Below, one piece after another: positions 15,855 to 24,303 of a DNA stretch of 47,786 nucleotides. The notes beneath the pieces were generated by a model that ran no database searches, was not told the origin of the DNA, and was given only the letters and a program-made list of their open reading frames with translations. The position numbers and the translations under genes were made by a program. The first letter of the stretch is position 1; each line of letters starts with the position of its first letter. The DNA is taken from the NCBI GenBank assembly GCA_902476875.1, contig CABSFC010000008.1, forward strand, positions 1-47,786. The letters run 5' to 3'. This stretch comes from an uncultured Oscillibacter sp. (lineage in GTDB: Bacteria > Bacillota > Clostridia > Oscillospirales > Oscillospiraceae).

Positions 15855-17783
15855 TCACTTCCGGAACTCGTCCACCCGCAGGCACCGGGTGGCATTGAGG
15901 ATGGCGATAAAAGCCACGCCCACGTCGGCAAACACCGCCTCCCACATGGTGGCCATGTTGAACGCGCCCAGAATCATGACGCCGAACTTGACCATCAGGG
16001 CGAACCAGATGTTCTGGTTGACAATGCGCAAGGTCTTGCGGGAGATGCGCATGGCGGTGGCGATCTTGGAGGGCTTGTCGTCCATCAGCACGATATCCGC
16101 GGCCTCAATGGCGGCGTCGGAGCCCAGGGCGCCCATGGCGATGCCGATGTCCACCCGGCTCAGCACCGGAGCGTCGTTGATGCCGTCGCCCACGAAGGCC
16201 ACCTTGCCATTGGGGGATTTCTCCGCCAGCAGCTTCTCCGTCAGGTCCACCTTGTCCGCGGGCAGCAGCTCGGCGTGGTACTCGTCCACGCCCAGCTCCG
16301 CCGCCACGGCCCTGGCCACCGCGTCGGTGTCGCCGGTCAGCATGACGGTCTTCTTCACGCCGCTGGCCTTCAGGTCCGCGATGGCGGCCCGGGCGTCCTC
16401 CTTGGGCAGGTCGGAGATGACGATATGTCCGGCATAGAAGCCGTCCACCGTCACATGGACGATGGTGCCCGGCAGCTCACAGGGCAGCCAGTTAACGCTC
16501 TGCCGCTCCATCAGGCGGCTGTTGCCCACGGCGACGGCCTTGCCGTCCACCTTGGCGCAGACGCCGTGGCCCGCGATCTCCTCCACGTCCTCCACTCTGG
16601 AGGCGTCCAGAGTGGTCTTACAAGCGGCCCGCAGGGACAGGGAGATGGGGTGATCGGAGTAGTGCTCCGCCAGGGCGGCGTACTCCAGCACCTGTTCGGG
16701 GGTGAAACCCTCCTCGGGGTGGACGGCGGTGACGGTGAAGGTGCCCTTCGTCAACGTGCCGGTCTTGTCGAATACCACGGTCTCGGTCTTGGCCAGGGCC
16801 TCCAGATAGTTGCTGCCCTTCACCAAGATGCCGCACTTGGACGCGCCGCCGATGCCGCCGAAAAAGCTCAGGGGCACGGAGATGACCAGCGCGCAGGGGC
16901 AGGAGATGACCAGGAAGATCAGCGCCCGGTGAAGCCAGTTGGCCCAGCCGGTGCCCGCCAGAAAAGCCGGCTGGCTGGCGGCGGGGATCAGGGCCAGGGC
17001 GAGGGTGGGGATCAGGAACAGCGCCGCCGCGGCGATGACGACGCAGGGGGTGTAGTACTTGGCAAAGCGGGTAATAAAGTTCTCGCTGGTGGACTTCTTC
17101 TCGCTGGCGTTCTCCACCAGGTCCAGGATCTTGGAGACCGTGGACTCCTCGCAGGGCCGGGTGACCTTGACCCGCAGCAGCCCGGACTGGTTGACGCAGC
17201 CGCTGATGACGGCGTCGCCGGGGGCCACGTCCCGGGGCACGGACTCGCCGGTCAGGGCGGCGGTGTCCAGGGAGGAGCTACCCTCCAGCACCACGCCGTC
17301 CAGGGGGACCCGCTCGCCGGGCTTCACCACCACCACGGCGCCCACGGCCACGTCCTCCGGGTCCACCTCCTCGATCTCGCCGTCCTCCCCTTCCAGGTTG
17401 GCGGTGTCGGGGCGAATGTCCATCAGGGAGGCGATGGACTGCCGGGACTTGCCCACGGCATAGTCCTGGAACAGCTCGCCCACCTGGTAGAACAGCATGA
17501 CGAACACGGCCTCGGCGTATTCCCCGGTGCCGAAGGCGCCCACGGTGGCCAGGGCCATGAGGAAGTTCTCGTCGAACACCTGGCCGTTGCGGATGTTGCG
17601 CGCGGCCTTGTACAGCACGTCCCAGCCGATGACGGCATAGGGCGCCAGGAAGCACAGCGCCGTGAGCAGGCCCCGCTCCGGCAGAAGCCCAAACGCGACC
17701 AGCAGCTTGACGACCACCAGCAGCACGGCGGCGGCAAGGATGCGCCGGACCATCTTGCTCTGCTTTTTCGTCAGATTTTGCAT
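15855..17783 (-). CDS. Zn/Cd/Pb-translocating P-type ATPase
   Basis: This P1B ATPase pumps soft divalent metals out of the cytosol. It has 642 residues. TGES is at 178-181, the transmembrane metal site CPC at 295-297, and the phosphorylation motif DKTGT at 339-343, followed by GDGINDAP. Lys in the MVKFGVM segment and Asp in FADVG near the C-terminus match the Zn/Cd/Pb subgroup (ZntA type). It lacks an N-terminal metal-binding domain; that domain is a separate gene just upstream. AAAGGAGG precedes the ATG at 17783. It is the last gene of the regulator-HMA-ATPase operon. Confidence 0.93.
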   Translation of the reverse strand: MQNLTKKQSKMVRRILAAAVLLVVVKLLVAFGLLPERGLLTALCFLAPYAVIGWDVLYKAARNIRNGQVFDENFLMALATVGAFGTGEYAEAVFVMLFYQVGELFQDYAVGKSRQSIASLMDIRPDTANLEGEDGEIEEVDPEDVAVGAVVVVKPGERVPLDGVVLEGSSSLDTAALTGESVPRDVAPGDAVISGCVNQSGLLRVKVTRPCEESTVSKILDLVENASEKKSTSENFITRFAKYYTPCVVIAAAALFLIPTLALALIPAASQPAFLAGTGWANWLHRALIFLVISCPCALVISVPLSFFGGIGGASKCGILVKGSNYLEALAKTETVVFDKTGTLTKGTFTVTAVHPEEGFTPEQVLEYAALAEHYSDHPISLSLRAACKTTLDASRVEDVEEIAGHGVCAKVDGKAVAVGNSRLMERQSVNWLPCELPGTIVHVTVDGFYAGHIVISDLPKEDARAAIADLKASGVKKTVMLTGDTDAVARAVAAELGVDEYHAELLPADKVDLTEKLLAEKSPNGKVAFVGDGINDAPVLSRVDIGIAMGALGSDAAIEAADIVLMDDKPSKIATAMRISRKTLRIVNQNIWFALMVKFGVMILGAFNMATMWEAVFADVGVAFIAILNATRCLRVDEFRK

Positions 17784-17821
17784 AAAACAGACCTCCTTTG
17801 CCTGAAAAAGGGCCAAAATGA

Positions 17822-17886
17822 GTCCAGGCCGGGAGTATCCCGGACTGGACACCGGCCCCCGGGGGATGACCGTCCATCCCCCGGGG
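17822..17886 (-). other. Two stacked hairpins between HMA and ATPase genes
   Basis: Between two co-oriented cistrons lie a GTCCAG/CTGGAC hairpin with inner CCGGGA/TCCCGG (17822-17850) and a perfect 12-bp stem (17857-17868 with 17875-17886). There is no T-run. They may stabilise the upstream mRNA or dampen read-through, giving unequal HMA and ATPase levels. Confidence 0.6.
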
Positions 17887-17895
17887 AGCAAAATG

Positions 17896-18111
17896 TTACA
17901 CGGACAGCTCGCAGTCCGGCTCCACCTTTTTGGCGGTGGCAATGACCTGGTTCAGGATGTCGTCGAACCGGGCGTCGTCGGCGTCCAGGACCAGCTTCTG
18001 GGCCATAAAGTTGATGGTGACGCTGTTGACGCCGTCGATCTTCTTCACGGCCTCCTCCACCTTGGCGGCGCAGTTGGCGCAGTCGATGACGAACTTGTAA
18101 CGCTTTTTCAT
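17896..18111 (-). CDS. Free-standing heavy-metal-associated (HMA) domain protein
   Basis: This 71-residue single HMA domain is a metallochaperone-like protein with the metal-binding loop DCANCAAKVE (Cys11 and Cys14) and the ferredoxin-like fold pattern (YKFVIDCANC, NSVTINFMAQKLVL). It is encoded 112 bp upstream of an ATPase that lacks its own HMA domain, so it probably delivers Zn, Cd or Pb to the pump. It is the middle gene of the operon led by the ArsR-type repressor. Confidence 0.9.
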   Translation of the reverse strand: MKKRYKFVIDCANCAAKVEEAVKKIDGVNSVTINFMAQKLVLDADDARFDDILNQVIATAKKVEPDCELSV

Positions 18112-18150
18112 GATGATCTTCCTCCCATATGTTTAAAAAATGTGGAAAAC

Positions 18151-18513
18151 TCACTCGGAAACGTGCTCCAGGCCCTGGTCGATGATGGTCTTCACATGGT
18201 CGTCCGCCAGGGAGTAGAACACCGTCTTGCCGTCCCGCCGGGACTTCACCAGCCGGGCGTTTTTCAGCGCCCGCAGCTGGTGGGAGATGGCGGACTGGGT
18301 CATGCCCAGCAGCGCCGCGATGTCGCACACGCACATCTCCGCCTCAAACAGCACATACAGGATGCGGATGCGGGTGGAATCGCCGAAGATACGGAACAGC
18401 TCCGTCAGGTCATACAGGGTGTCCTCCCCCGGCATCTCCCGGCGCACCTTGTCCACGAGCTCCTCGTGGGCGTGGATGAAGTCGCAGCACTCCACGTTGT
18501 AGCGGTCCTCCAT
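18151..18513 (-). CDS. CadC/SmtB-type metal-responsive repressor (ArsR family)
   Basis: This 120-residue winged-helix repressor has both known metal sites of the family. The N-terminal ECCDF with CVC in EMCVCDIAALL forms the thiolate site of CadC. Asp-x-His plus a distal His in DDHVKTIIDQGLEH form the helix-5 zinc site. The recognition helix is MTQSAISHQLRALK. Metal binding would release DNA and induce the operon with the HMA protein and ATPase. AAAGGGGG precedes the ATG. Its own promoter carries the putative operator. Confidence 0.93.
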   Translation of the reverse strand: MEDRYNVECCDFIHAHEELVDKVRREMPGEDTLYDLTELFRIFGDSTRIRILYVLFEAEMCVCDIAALLGMTQSAISHQLRALKNARLVKSRRDGKTVFYSLADDHVKTIIDQGLEHVSE

Positions 18514-18530
18514 GGTCCGCCCCCTTTCAA

Positions 18531-18562
18531 ATGAACGATTGAACGACTGTTCATATGTTCAT
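18531..18562. promoter_or_regulatory. Operator of the metal-efflux operon
   Basis: A nested inverted repeat has outer arms ATGAAC (18531-18536) and GTTCAT (18557-18562) and inner arms TGAAC and GTTCA around GACT (18540-18553). It covers the start of transcription, just downstream of the -10 box, as expected for an ArsR-family repressor site. Confidence 0.75.
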
Positions 18563-18588
18563 TATACACAGGGCCGCGCGTTTGTCAA
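18561..18588 (-). promoter_or_regulatory. Sigma-A promoter of the metal-efflux operon
   Basis: On the minus strand a consensus TTGACA (18588-18583) and TATAAT (18566-18561) are 16 bp apart. The operator overlaps and follows the -10 box. Confidence 0.85.
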
Positions 18589-18664
18589 CCCCCTTTCCAA
18601 AAAAAGTGGAAAAATCACGGACGCCGTGATATACTGGTCCCAATTTGACAAAAGGAGATCTGTT

Positions 18665-19096
18665 ATGAACGAATTGGAGATCCAGAACGCGGAGCTCATG
18701 CGGGAGAACGCCTTTATGCTCCACAACCATGTGGAGCTGGATTCCGTGGGGATGGACCGGGCTGTGTACAAGCTGGATATCCGGGCGGAGAGCAAGAACC
18801 CCTACGGCATCGTCCACGGCGGCGCGATCTACGCCATGGCGGACAATGCCGCCGGCGCGGCGGCCCACACCGACGGGCGGTTTTACGTGACCCAGACCAG
18901 CTCGCTCCACTTCCTTCGCAACCAGTCGGAGGGGACCGTCCGGGCGGAGGCCCGGGTCCGGCACCGGGGCAAGTCCACCTGCCTGGTGGAGGTGGACATC
19001 ACCGGAGAGGGCGGCAAGCTGTTGGCCACGGGGGAGTTCACGTTCTTCTGCGTGGACCTGGGCGTCATCGAGAATAAGGCGAAAAAGAACGCGTAA
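18665..19096 (+). CDS. Hotdog-fold thioesterase (PaaI-like)
   Basis: This 143-residue hotdog protein probably hydrolyses an acyl-CoA or aryl-CoA thioester in the cytosol. The PaaI/4HBT signature is YGIVHGGAIYAMADNAAGAA, where the His-Gly-Gly loop and the following helix form the active site. AAAAGGAGATC fixes the start at 18665. It is divergent from the metal repressor and stands alone. The natural substrate cannot be told from sequence. Confidence 0.88.
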   Translation: MNELEIQNAELMRENAFMLHNHVELDSVGMDRAVYKLDIRAESKNPYGIVHGGAIYAMADNAAGAAAHTDGRFYVTQTSSLHFLRNQSEGTVRAEARVRHRGKSTCLVEVDITGEGGKLLATGEFTFFCVDLGVIENKAKKNA

Positions 19097-19099
19097 AAA

Positions 19100-19135
19100 C
19101 ATCCGGGGGACCGTCGGTCCCCCGGATGTTCTCTG
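19100..19135 (-). terminator. Terminator of the histidine kinase operon
   Basis: A perfect 13-bp stem (19100-19112 with 19116-19128) is followed on the minus strand by TTTTT; it also lies directly after the thioesterase gene on the plus strand, so it may serve both. Confidence 0.85.
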
Positions 19136-21490
19136 TCAGCCGTCCGCCAGCGGGAAGGTGACCACGGCGGTGAACAGGTCCGCCAGGGTCTCCACCCGGA
19201 ATTCTCCGCCGCAGGCCTCGGTGAAGGAGCTGGCGATGGAGAGGCCCAGGCCGCTGCCGCCGTCGGTGCGGCTCTCGTCGCCCCGGACGAACCGGGCGGT
19301 GAAGTCCACGCCCTCCGGCAGCTCGCTGCGGGAGGTGTTGCGGAGGCTGGCCTCCGCCCTGCCCTGCCCGGTTTGCAGGCTCAGGTACACCCGGCTGCCC
19401 TCCAGGGCGTATTGCAGGGCGTTCTGGATCAGATTCTGGAACACCCGGTACAGCCGCTTGCCGTCCGCCACGATCATCACCGGTTCCTCCGGCAGATCGA
19501 TCTTGAAGGTCAGCGCGCTTGCCCGGATGGGGCCGTCCATGTCCGCCAGGGTCTGCCGCAGGAGCTTGGCGAGGTCCAGCCGCTCCAGCTGGACGGGCAG
19601 CTGGTCCGCCGCGGCCTTGCTGACCTCGAACACGTCCTGCACCATGACTTTCAGCCGCTGGGCCTTCTCATCGATGATGCGGGCGTAGTCCGCCGCCGCG
19701 CCCTCCAAAGGCTCCTGCCGCAGCAGCTCCGCGTAGGAGAGGATGGAGGTCAGGGGCGTTTTCAGGTCGTGGGACACGTTGGAGATCAGCTCCACCTTCA
19801 TCCGCTCGCTGCGGGTCTGCTCCTCCAGAGCGCGGTTCAGTCCGGCCTGGATGTCGTTCAGGGCCTCCGCCGTCTGCCGCAGGTCCGCGTCCTCCGGCAA
19901 TTCCAGAGGCGTGGACAGGTCGCCGTTCCGGATGGCCTCCACCTGGTCGGAAAGAAGGCCGATGTCCCGGGGAAGACGGCGGCTGCGCCATGTGTGGATG
20001 ATCGAGAGAAATAACGCCAGGTCAAAAGCAAACAAGAAAAGCGCGGCAAGATGCCATAAACTAAATTGATAGGAGTAGACCAGCAATTCCCAACTTAAAT
20101 TCAAAAGGTACGGAAGCGTAGCTGCCAGCAGCAAAACCATCGCCGCCAGCCCCATCATGGAATTCCGGGCCAGCCGCTTCTGGATGGGCCGCTCCAAATC
20201 CTTCATCCGCAAAGCCCGGAACAGCCTGCCGATGGTCCGGCCCAGCAGGCGGAGCAGGCTCCGGCGCTCCGATTTCGGGGGATACCTGTGGTCGTTGTGA
20301 ATCAGCCACAACGACCACACCAAACACAGCAGCGCCCCGGTGTTCTCCAGGCCGGCAAGCAGCGCACGGCCAATATAGGGCAGCATATAGCTGGAAAGGC
20401 CCTCATACCGAATCATCCACCAGATATCCTGGGCCGCGCTGCCCATCCGGGGCAGCAGCAGACAGGCCAGCGACAAAATCACCGCCAGAAGCCGCGGCTC
20501 CGTCCACACATGCACCGTCCAGGAGGCCAGCTTTTCATCCGCCAGCCGCTTCTCCCGCCGCAGGGCAAACCACACGGCCAGAAGCACCATACCCGCGCCC
20601 AGCAGCGCCGCCCGGGTCAGCCAAAAGGACCGGGATTCCCGCAAGTTTTGGTACGGCCAGTACATGTCGCTGGTCCGGACGCCGTAGTCGGTGTTGTAGT
20701 ACTGGGTGGGCGTCTCCCGGACGGCCATGTAGACCGTTGCGCCGCTGACATTGTTCCCCGCCGGAAAGTTGTCGTAGCCGGGGACGAACCAGTGGTCGTC
20801 TTCGCTGTAGATGCCGTCACCATACACGTCCAGCTCTGCGCCGTCCTTCCAGATGGAGACCTTGCCCTGTTGGAAGATCAGCAGGAAGTTATACCCCTCC
20901 TGCAGGGACGCGTAGTCAGAGAACTTCTCCTCCGTGTTGCTGTACCAATCGCTGGAGACAAAGGAGGCGCCGCCCTGCCTGCGGATGCGGTACAGCACGT
21001 TCTTGTCGTTCTGATACCAGTAGTCCGGATCGCTGTCGGTGGGGTCGGTACCGCTTTCGGCAGGAGTTTCGCTTACTGCGTCCACCGCATACGTGGTCCC
21101 CCAGTCGGAGACCACCACCTCCTGGGCCGTGCTCTCATACCAGTCGTTGTACCACATCAGCTCCTCCCCTGCCGCCAGGGTCAGAAAGTCCCGCAGATAG
21201 GCGGAGACCTGCCATCGGAAGGCGTCCGTCTCCTGCCAGTCTGTCTCCAGCGGGCTGCCGCTGCTCCGCTGCGAGACCAGCCGCCCGACGATGGCCCCCA
21301 GGCTGCCCAGGGTCAGGCTCAGCCCCAGGAAAAAGGCCAAAAATCCAATCACGGCCCTGGCCTGCCACCCTCTCCCCGGGGAGGGTTGTTCCGCGGAGGC
21401 GGATTCCGCCGCCTCTGGGAGGGCTTTCGCCGTAACCTGCTCCGGGGCCTCCTCCGGCCCCCTATCCGTGCTGTTCCATTTTGTATCCAA
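19136..21490 (-). CDS. Multi-pass sensor histidine kinase
   Basis: This 784-residue kinase has one N-terminal membrane span (about 46-71), a roughly 220-residue extracytoplasmic domain, then about five further spans (near 290-510). A HAMP-like linker, HisKA with phospho-acceptor His574 (NVSHDLKTPL) and HATPase_c (NLIQNALQYA, GGSGLGLSIA) follow. The extracellular domain is rich in Trp, Tyr and Asp and is not a recognised ligand domain. The start overlaps the end of the response regulator by 29 bp, so the pair is co-translated. It is the last gene of the sensory cluster. Confidence 0.9.
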   Translation of the reverse strand: MDTKWNSTDRGPEEAPEQVTAKALPEAAESASAEQPSPGRGWQARAVIGFLAFFLGLSLTLGSLGAIVGRLVSQRSSGSPLETDWQETDAFRWQVSAYLRDFLTLAAGEELMWYNDWYESTAQEVVVSDWGTTYAVDAVSETPAESGTDPTDSDPDYWYQNDKNVLYRIRRQGGASFVSSDWYSNTEEKFSDYASLQEGYNFLLIFQQGKVSIWKDGAELDVYGDGIYSEDDHWFVPGYDNFPAGNNVSGATVYMAVRETPTQYYNTDYGVRTSDMYWPYQNLRESRSFWLTRAALLGAGMVLLAVWFALRREKRLADEKLASWTVHVWTEPRLLAVILSLACLLLPRMGSAAQDIWWMIRYEGLSSYMLPYIGRALLAGLENTGALLCLVWSLWLIHNDHRYPPKSERRSLLRLLGRTIGRLFRALRMKDLERPIQKRLARNSMMGLAAMVLLLAATLPYLLNLSWELLVYSYQFSLWHLAALFLFAFDLALFLSIIHTWRSRRLPRDIGLLSDQVEAIRNGDLSTPLELPEDADLRQTAEALNDIQAGLNRALEEQTRSERMKVELISNVSHDLKTPLTSILSYAELLRQEPLEGAAADYARIIDEKAQRLKVMVQDVFEVSKAAADQLPVQLERLDLAKLLRQTLADMDGPIRASALTFKIDLPEEPVMIVADGKRLYRVFQNLIQNALQYALEGSRVYLSLQTGQGRAEASLRNTSRSELPEGVDFTARFVRGDESRTDGGSGLGLSIASSFTEACGGEFRVETLADLFTAVVTFPLADG

Positions 21491-22163
21491 TACCCCACAC
21501 CACCTTAATGTAATCTGGCTCCTTGGGATTCAGCTCGATCTTCTCCCGGATGCGGCGGATGTGGACCATCACCGTGTTCTCGCAGGCAAAGGCGTCCTCA
21601 TTCCACACCCGGCGGTAGATCTCCTCCGCCGGGAAGATGCGGCCGGGGTTGCGCATGAGAAGGTCCACGATCTTTGTCTCCGTGGGCGTCAGCTTCACCG
21701 CGTCCCCGTCCGCCCGCAGCGTCAGGCTGTCCGGGTCGTACTGGAGCCGCCCGTTGACGATGACGTTCCCCCGCCCCTCCGCGTGGATGTCCCCCAGGGA
21801 GGTGTACCGCCGCAGCTGGCTCCGCACCCGGGCCGCCAGCTCCTGCGGGTTGTAGGGCTTGGTGATGTAGTCGTCCGCGCCCATGGAAAGCCCTAAGATC
21901 TTGTCCGTGTCCTCGCTCTTGGCGGAGAGGACGATGACGGGCAGGTTCCGCTTCTCCCGGATGCGGATCAGGGCGGACAGGCCGTCCAGCCTGGGCATCA
22001 TCACGTCGATGAGGATCAGCCGCACCGCCGGGTCCAGGCACAGGTCCAGGGCCTCCAGCCCAGAGTAGGCCCGCAGGACGCGGTAGCCCTCCCGCTCCAG
22101 GGTGATGGCAATGGCGCCCACGATCTCGGGGTCGTCGTCCACAACCAGGATACATTCGTTCAT
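21462..22163 (-). CDS. OmpR-family response regulator
   Basis: This 233-residue regulator has a receiver domain with phospho-acceptor Asp53 (LILIDVMMPRLDG), acidic pocket VVDDD and conserved Lys in ITKPYNPQEL, then a winged-helix DNA-binding domain (TPTETKIVDLL, NTVMVHIRRIREKI). It pairs with the overlapping kinase gene. GGAGGGAAGCAC precedes the ATG. Tandem repeats upstream (22203-22244) are candidates for autoregulation. Confidence 0.95.
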   Translation of the reverse strand: MNECILVVDDDPEIVGAIAITLEREGYRVLRAYSGLEALDLCLDPAVRLILIDVMMPRLDGLSALIRIREKRNLPVIVLSAKSEDTDKILGLSMGADDYITKPYNPQELAARVRSQLRRYTSLGDIHAEGRGNVIVNGRLQYDPDSLTLRADGDAVKLTPTETKIVDLLMRNPGRIFPAEEIYRRVWNEDAFACENTVMVHIRRIREKIELNPKEPDYIKVVWGIGYKMEQHG

Positions 22164-22202
22164 GTGCTTCCCTCCTTGAGCCAGGTCCAGAGTACCGGAG
22201 AA

Positions 22203-22244
22203 TTCTTACGGCGCGGCGGACGAAAATCTTAAGGATTTCTTACG
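22203..22244. promoter_or_regulatory. Tandem repeats upstream of the response regulator
   Basis: Three similar octamers occur in the same orientation: TTCTTACG (22203-22210), ATCTTAAG (22226-22233) and TTCTTACG (22237-22244). The last two are 11 bp apart and the first is about two turns away, the spacing used by OmpR-type dimers. They lie 40-80 bp before the start codon. Confidence 0.45.
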
Positions 22245-22278
22245 ATTTTGGCGGGCGGCTGTCAGCCGTCCGCCAAGT

Positions 22279-23517
22279 TTATGGCCGCTTCAGCGGCATG
22301 GTGAAAATGAACCGGGTGGACGCCGTGTCGCTCTCGGCCTTCAGCGCGCCCTTGTGCTCCTCCGTGATGGTCCGGGCGATGGGCAGCCCCAGGCCGAAGC
22401 CGGACTTCTCCCCCCGGGAGGCGTCCGCCCGGTAGAACCGCTCGAACAGGTGGGACAGCTGCTCCGCGGGGATGGGCTCGCCGGGATTGGAGACCGTCAG
22501 GCGGGCCTGCCGGTCCGTCTTTTCCAGCGTCAACGTGATGACGCCGCCGTCGGCGCCGTACTTGATGGCGTTGTCCAGCAGGACGGAGGCCATCTGCCGC
22601 AGCTTGTCCCGGTCCCCCAGCACCGTCACGTCCTCCGCGATCCGGTACTCCAGGGGCTTTCCCGCCTCGAAGGCCACCGGCTCAAAAGCCAGGGCGCAGT
22701 CCATGGCGACATCGGACAGGGACGCCTCCGTCAGCACGGCGGTGCGGACCATGTTGTCCGCCCGGGCCAGCGTCAGCATCTCCTCCACCAGAGACTTCAT
22801 CCGCTGGGCTTCGGAGAGGATGTTGTCCGCCCAGCGGGCGGGCCTGTCGCTCAGCCGCGCCGTCTCCAGCAGCTCCGCGTTGGAGAGGATGACGGTCAGC
22901 GGCGTTTTCAGCTCATGGGACGCGTCGGACAAAAACTGCCGCTGCTGGCCCCAGGCCTTTTCCACCGGGCGGGTGGCCCACCAGGACAGCAGGATGGACA
23001 CCCCCAGCAAAAGCAGCAGCGCCGCGGCGCCGATGACCAGGTAGCTGCCCATCATCTCCTGAAGCACCGCCCGCTCCATGGACATGTCCACGAAGGCCAG
23101 ACGGATGTACAGCCCCCTGTCCTGCCGCAGATACCGCAGGCGGTAGCTCTGGATGACGCCCTCGTCGGCGCCCTGGCCCAGGCAGTCCTGTAAAATGGCG
23201 GTCAGCTCCTCGCTGTCGTCCAGGTTGGCGTAGGTCCCGCCGGTGACGTCCGCGAAATAGGTGCCGTCGCTGGGGTACACATTCACGGTGAAGTAGGGCA
23301 GCAGGATCGTCTGATCGCCGCCGATGGAGATACCCACGCTGGGCTGCCCGCCCAGGGCGTAGCCGCTCTCCTGGGCCACCCGGTACAGCAGCTGGCGGCT
23401 GAGCTCCTGCACATTCTGCCGCATGGCGAAGAAGACGGAAAAAAACACCGCCGCCAGCACGGCGGTGACCAGCGCCATACAGATGGCGACGAACTTCAGC
23501 CGCAGTTTTCGAATCAT
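22279..23517 (-). CDS. Sensor histidine kinase
   Basis: This 412-residue kinase has two membrane spans (about 12-32 and 155-176) flanking a 120-residue extracytoplasmic sensor. HisKA with His201 (DASHELKTPLTVIL) and HATPase_c (VLLDNAIKYGADGG, GFGLGLPIA) follow. It lies 69 bp downstream of its cognate regulator gene. A gap of 115 bp separates it from the next two-component pair. Confidence 0.94.
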   Translation of the reverse strand: MIRKLRLKFVAICMALVTAVLAAVFFSVFFAMRQNVQELSRQLLYRVAQESGYALGGQPSVGISIGGDQTILLPYFTVNVYPSDGTYFADVTGGTYANLDDSEELTAILQDCLGQGADEGVIQSYRLRYLRQDRGLYIRLAFVDMSMERAVLQEMMGSYLVIGAAALLLLLGVSILLSWWATRPVEKAWGQQRQFLSDASHELKTPLTVILSNAELLETARLSDRPARWADNILSEAQRMKSLVEEMLTLARADNMVRTAVLTEASLSDVAMDCALAFEPVAFEAGKPLEYRIAEDVTVLGDRDKLRQMASVLLDNAIKYGADGGVITLTLEKTDRQARLTVSNPGEPIPAEQLSHLFERFYRADASRGEKSGFGLGLPIARTITEEHKGALKAESDTASTRFIFTMPLKRP

Positions 23518-23545
23518 GACAAGTGCTCCCCCTTGTCGAAAAGTC

Positions 23546-23584
23546 TGTGGAAAATGTGGAAAAGACGGTGGAAAACGTGGAAAG
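23546..23584. repeat. Four DnaA-box-like 9-mers in tandem
   Basis: Two exact TGTGGAAAA boxes (23546-23554, 23555-23563; reverse of TTTTCCACA) are followed by GGTGGAAAA (23567-23575) and CGTGGAAAG (23576-23584). They fill most of the 69-bp gap between the regulator and kinase genes. Confidence 0.6.
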
Positions 23585-23586
23585 CG

Positions 23587-24267
23587 TCAGTCCCCCAACC
23601 GCTCCAGGCAGTAGCCCACCATGCGGATGGTCCTGATCCGCACCCGGGAGCGGAGGTGCTCCAGCTTCTTGCGGAGGAAGGAGATGTAGACCTCCACGTT
23701 GTTGTCCTCCGCGTCGGACTCATAGCCCCAGATCTTCAAAAGCAGGTTTTCCTTGGTGAGGACAATCTCCCGGTTCAGCATCAGCAGCTCCATCATGTCG
23801 AACTCCTTGCGGCTCAGGCGGACGGACCGCTCGCCGCACAGAAGCGTGAAGGAGCTCTTGTCCAGCTTCAGATCGCCGTACTTCAGGGCGTCCGTGTTCC
23901 GCAGCTCCGGCTGGCGCCGGGTCAGCGCCCGGACGCAGGCCAGCAGCTCCCGGGGCTCAAAGGGCTTGGTCAGGTAGTAATCCGCGCCGCCGTCCAGCCC
24001 CGCCACCTTGTCCGATACCTCCGACCGGGCGGTCAGCATCAGCACCGGCACGGCGTTCCCGGCGTCCCGCAGGCGGCGCAGCACCGTGAAGCCGTCCAGC
24101 CTGGGCAGCATCACGTCCAGCAGCACCACGTCGTAGATGCCGGAGAGGGCGTTGTCCAGCCCGCTCTCGCCGTCGTGGCAGACGTCGGCGGTGTAGCCGT
24201 TCAGCTCCAGCAGGTCCTGGAGGGTGGAGGCCAGCCGCGCCTCGTCCTCGACGATCAGGATACGCAT
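23587..24267 (-). CDS. OmpR-family response regulator
   Basis: This 226-residue regulator has a receiver domain with Asp51 (VVLLDVMLPRLDGF), Lys in LTKPFEPREL, and a winged-helix domain (LSRKEFDMMELLMLN, NNVEVYISFLRKKL). The kinase gene follows and a DUF4340 gene precedes it by 36 bp on the same strand, so the three probably form one operon. GAAAGGGGGCG precedes the ATG. Confidence 0.95.
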   Translation of the reverse strand: MRILIVEDEARLASTLQDLLELNGYTADVCHDGESGLDNALSGIYDVVLLDVMLPRLDGFTVLRRLRDAGNAVPVLMLTARSEVSDKVAGLDGGADYYLTKPFEPRELLACVRALTRRQPELRNTDALKYGDLKLDKSSFTLLCGERSVRLSRKEFDMMELLMLNREIVLTKENLLLKIWGYESDAEDNNVEVYISFLRKKLEHLRSRVRIRTIRMVGYCLERLGD

Positions 24268-24303
24268 CCGGAAACGCCCCCTTTCAAACGATCAAAAGCA
24301 GTC

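Noticed and set aside
15831..17945. 704-codon plus-strand frame opposite the P-type ATPase
   Set aside because: The minus strand carries all P-type ATPase motifs; this is its antisense shadow.
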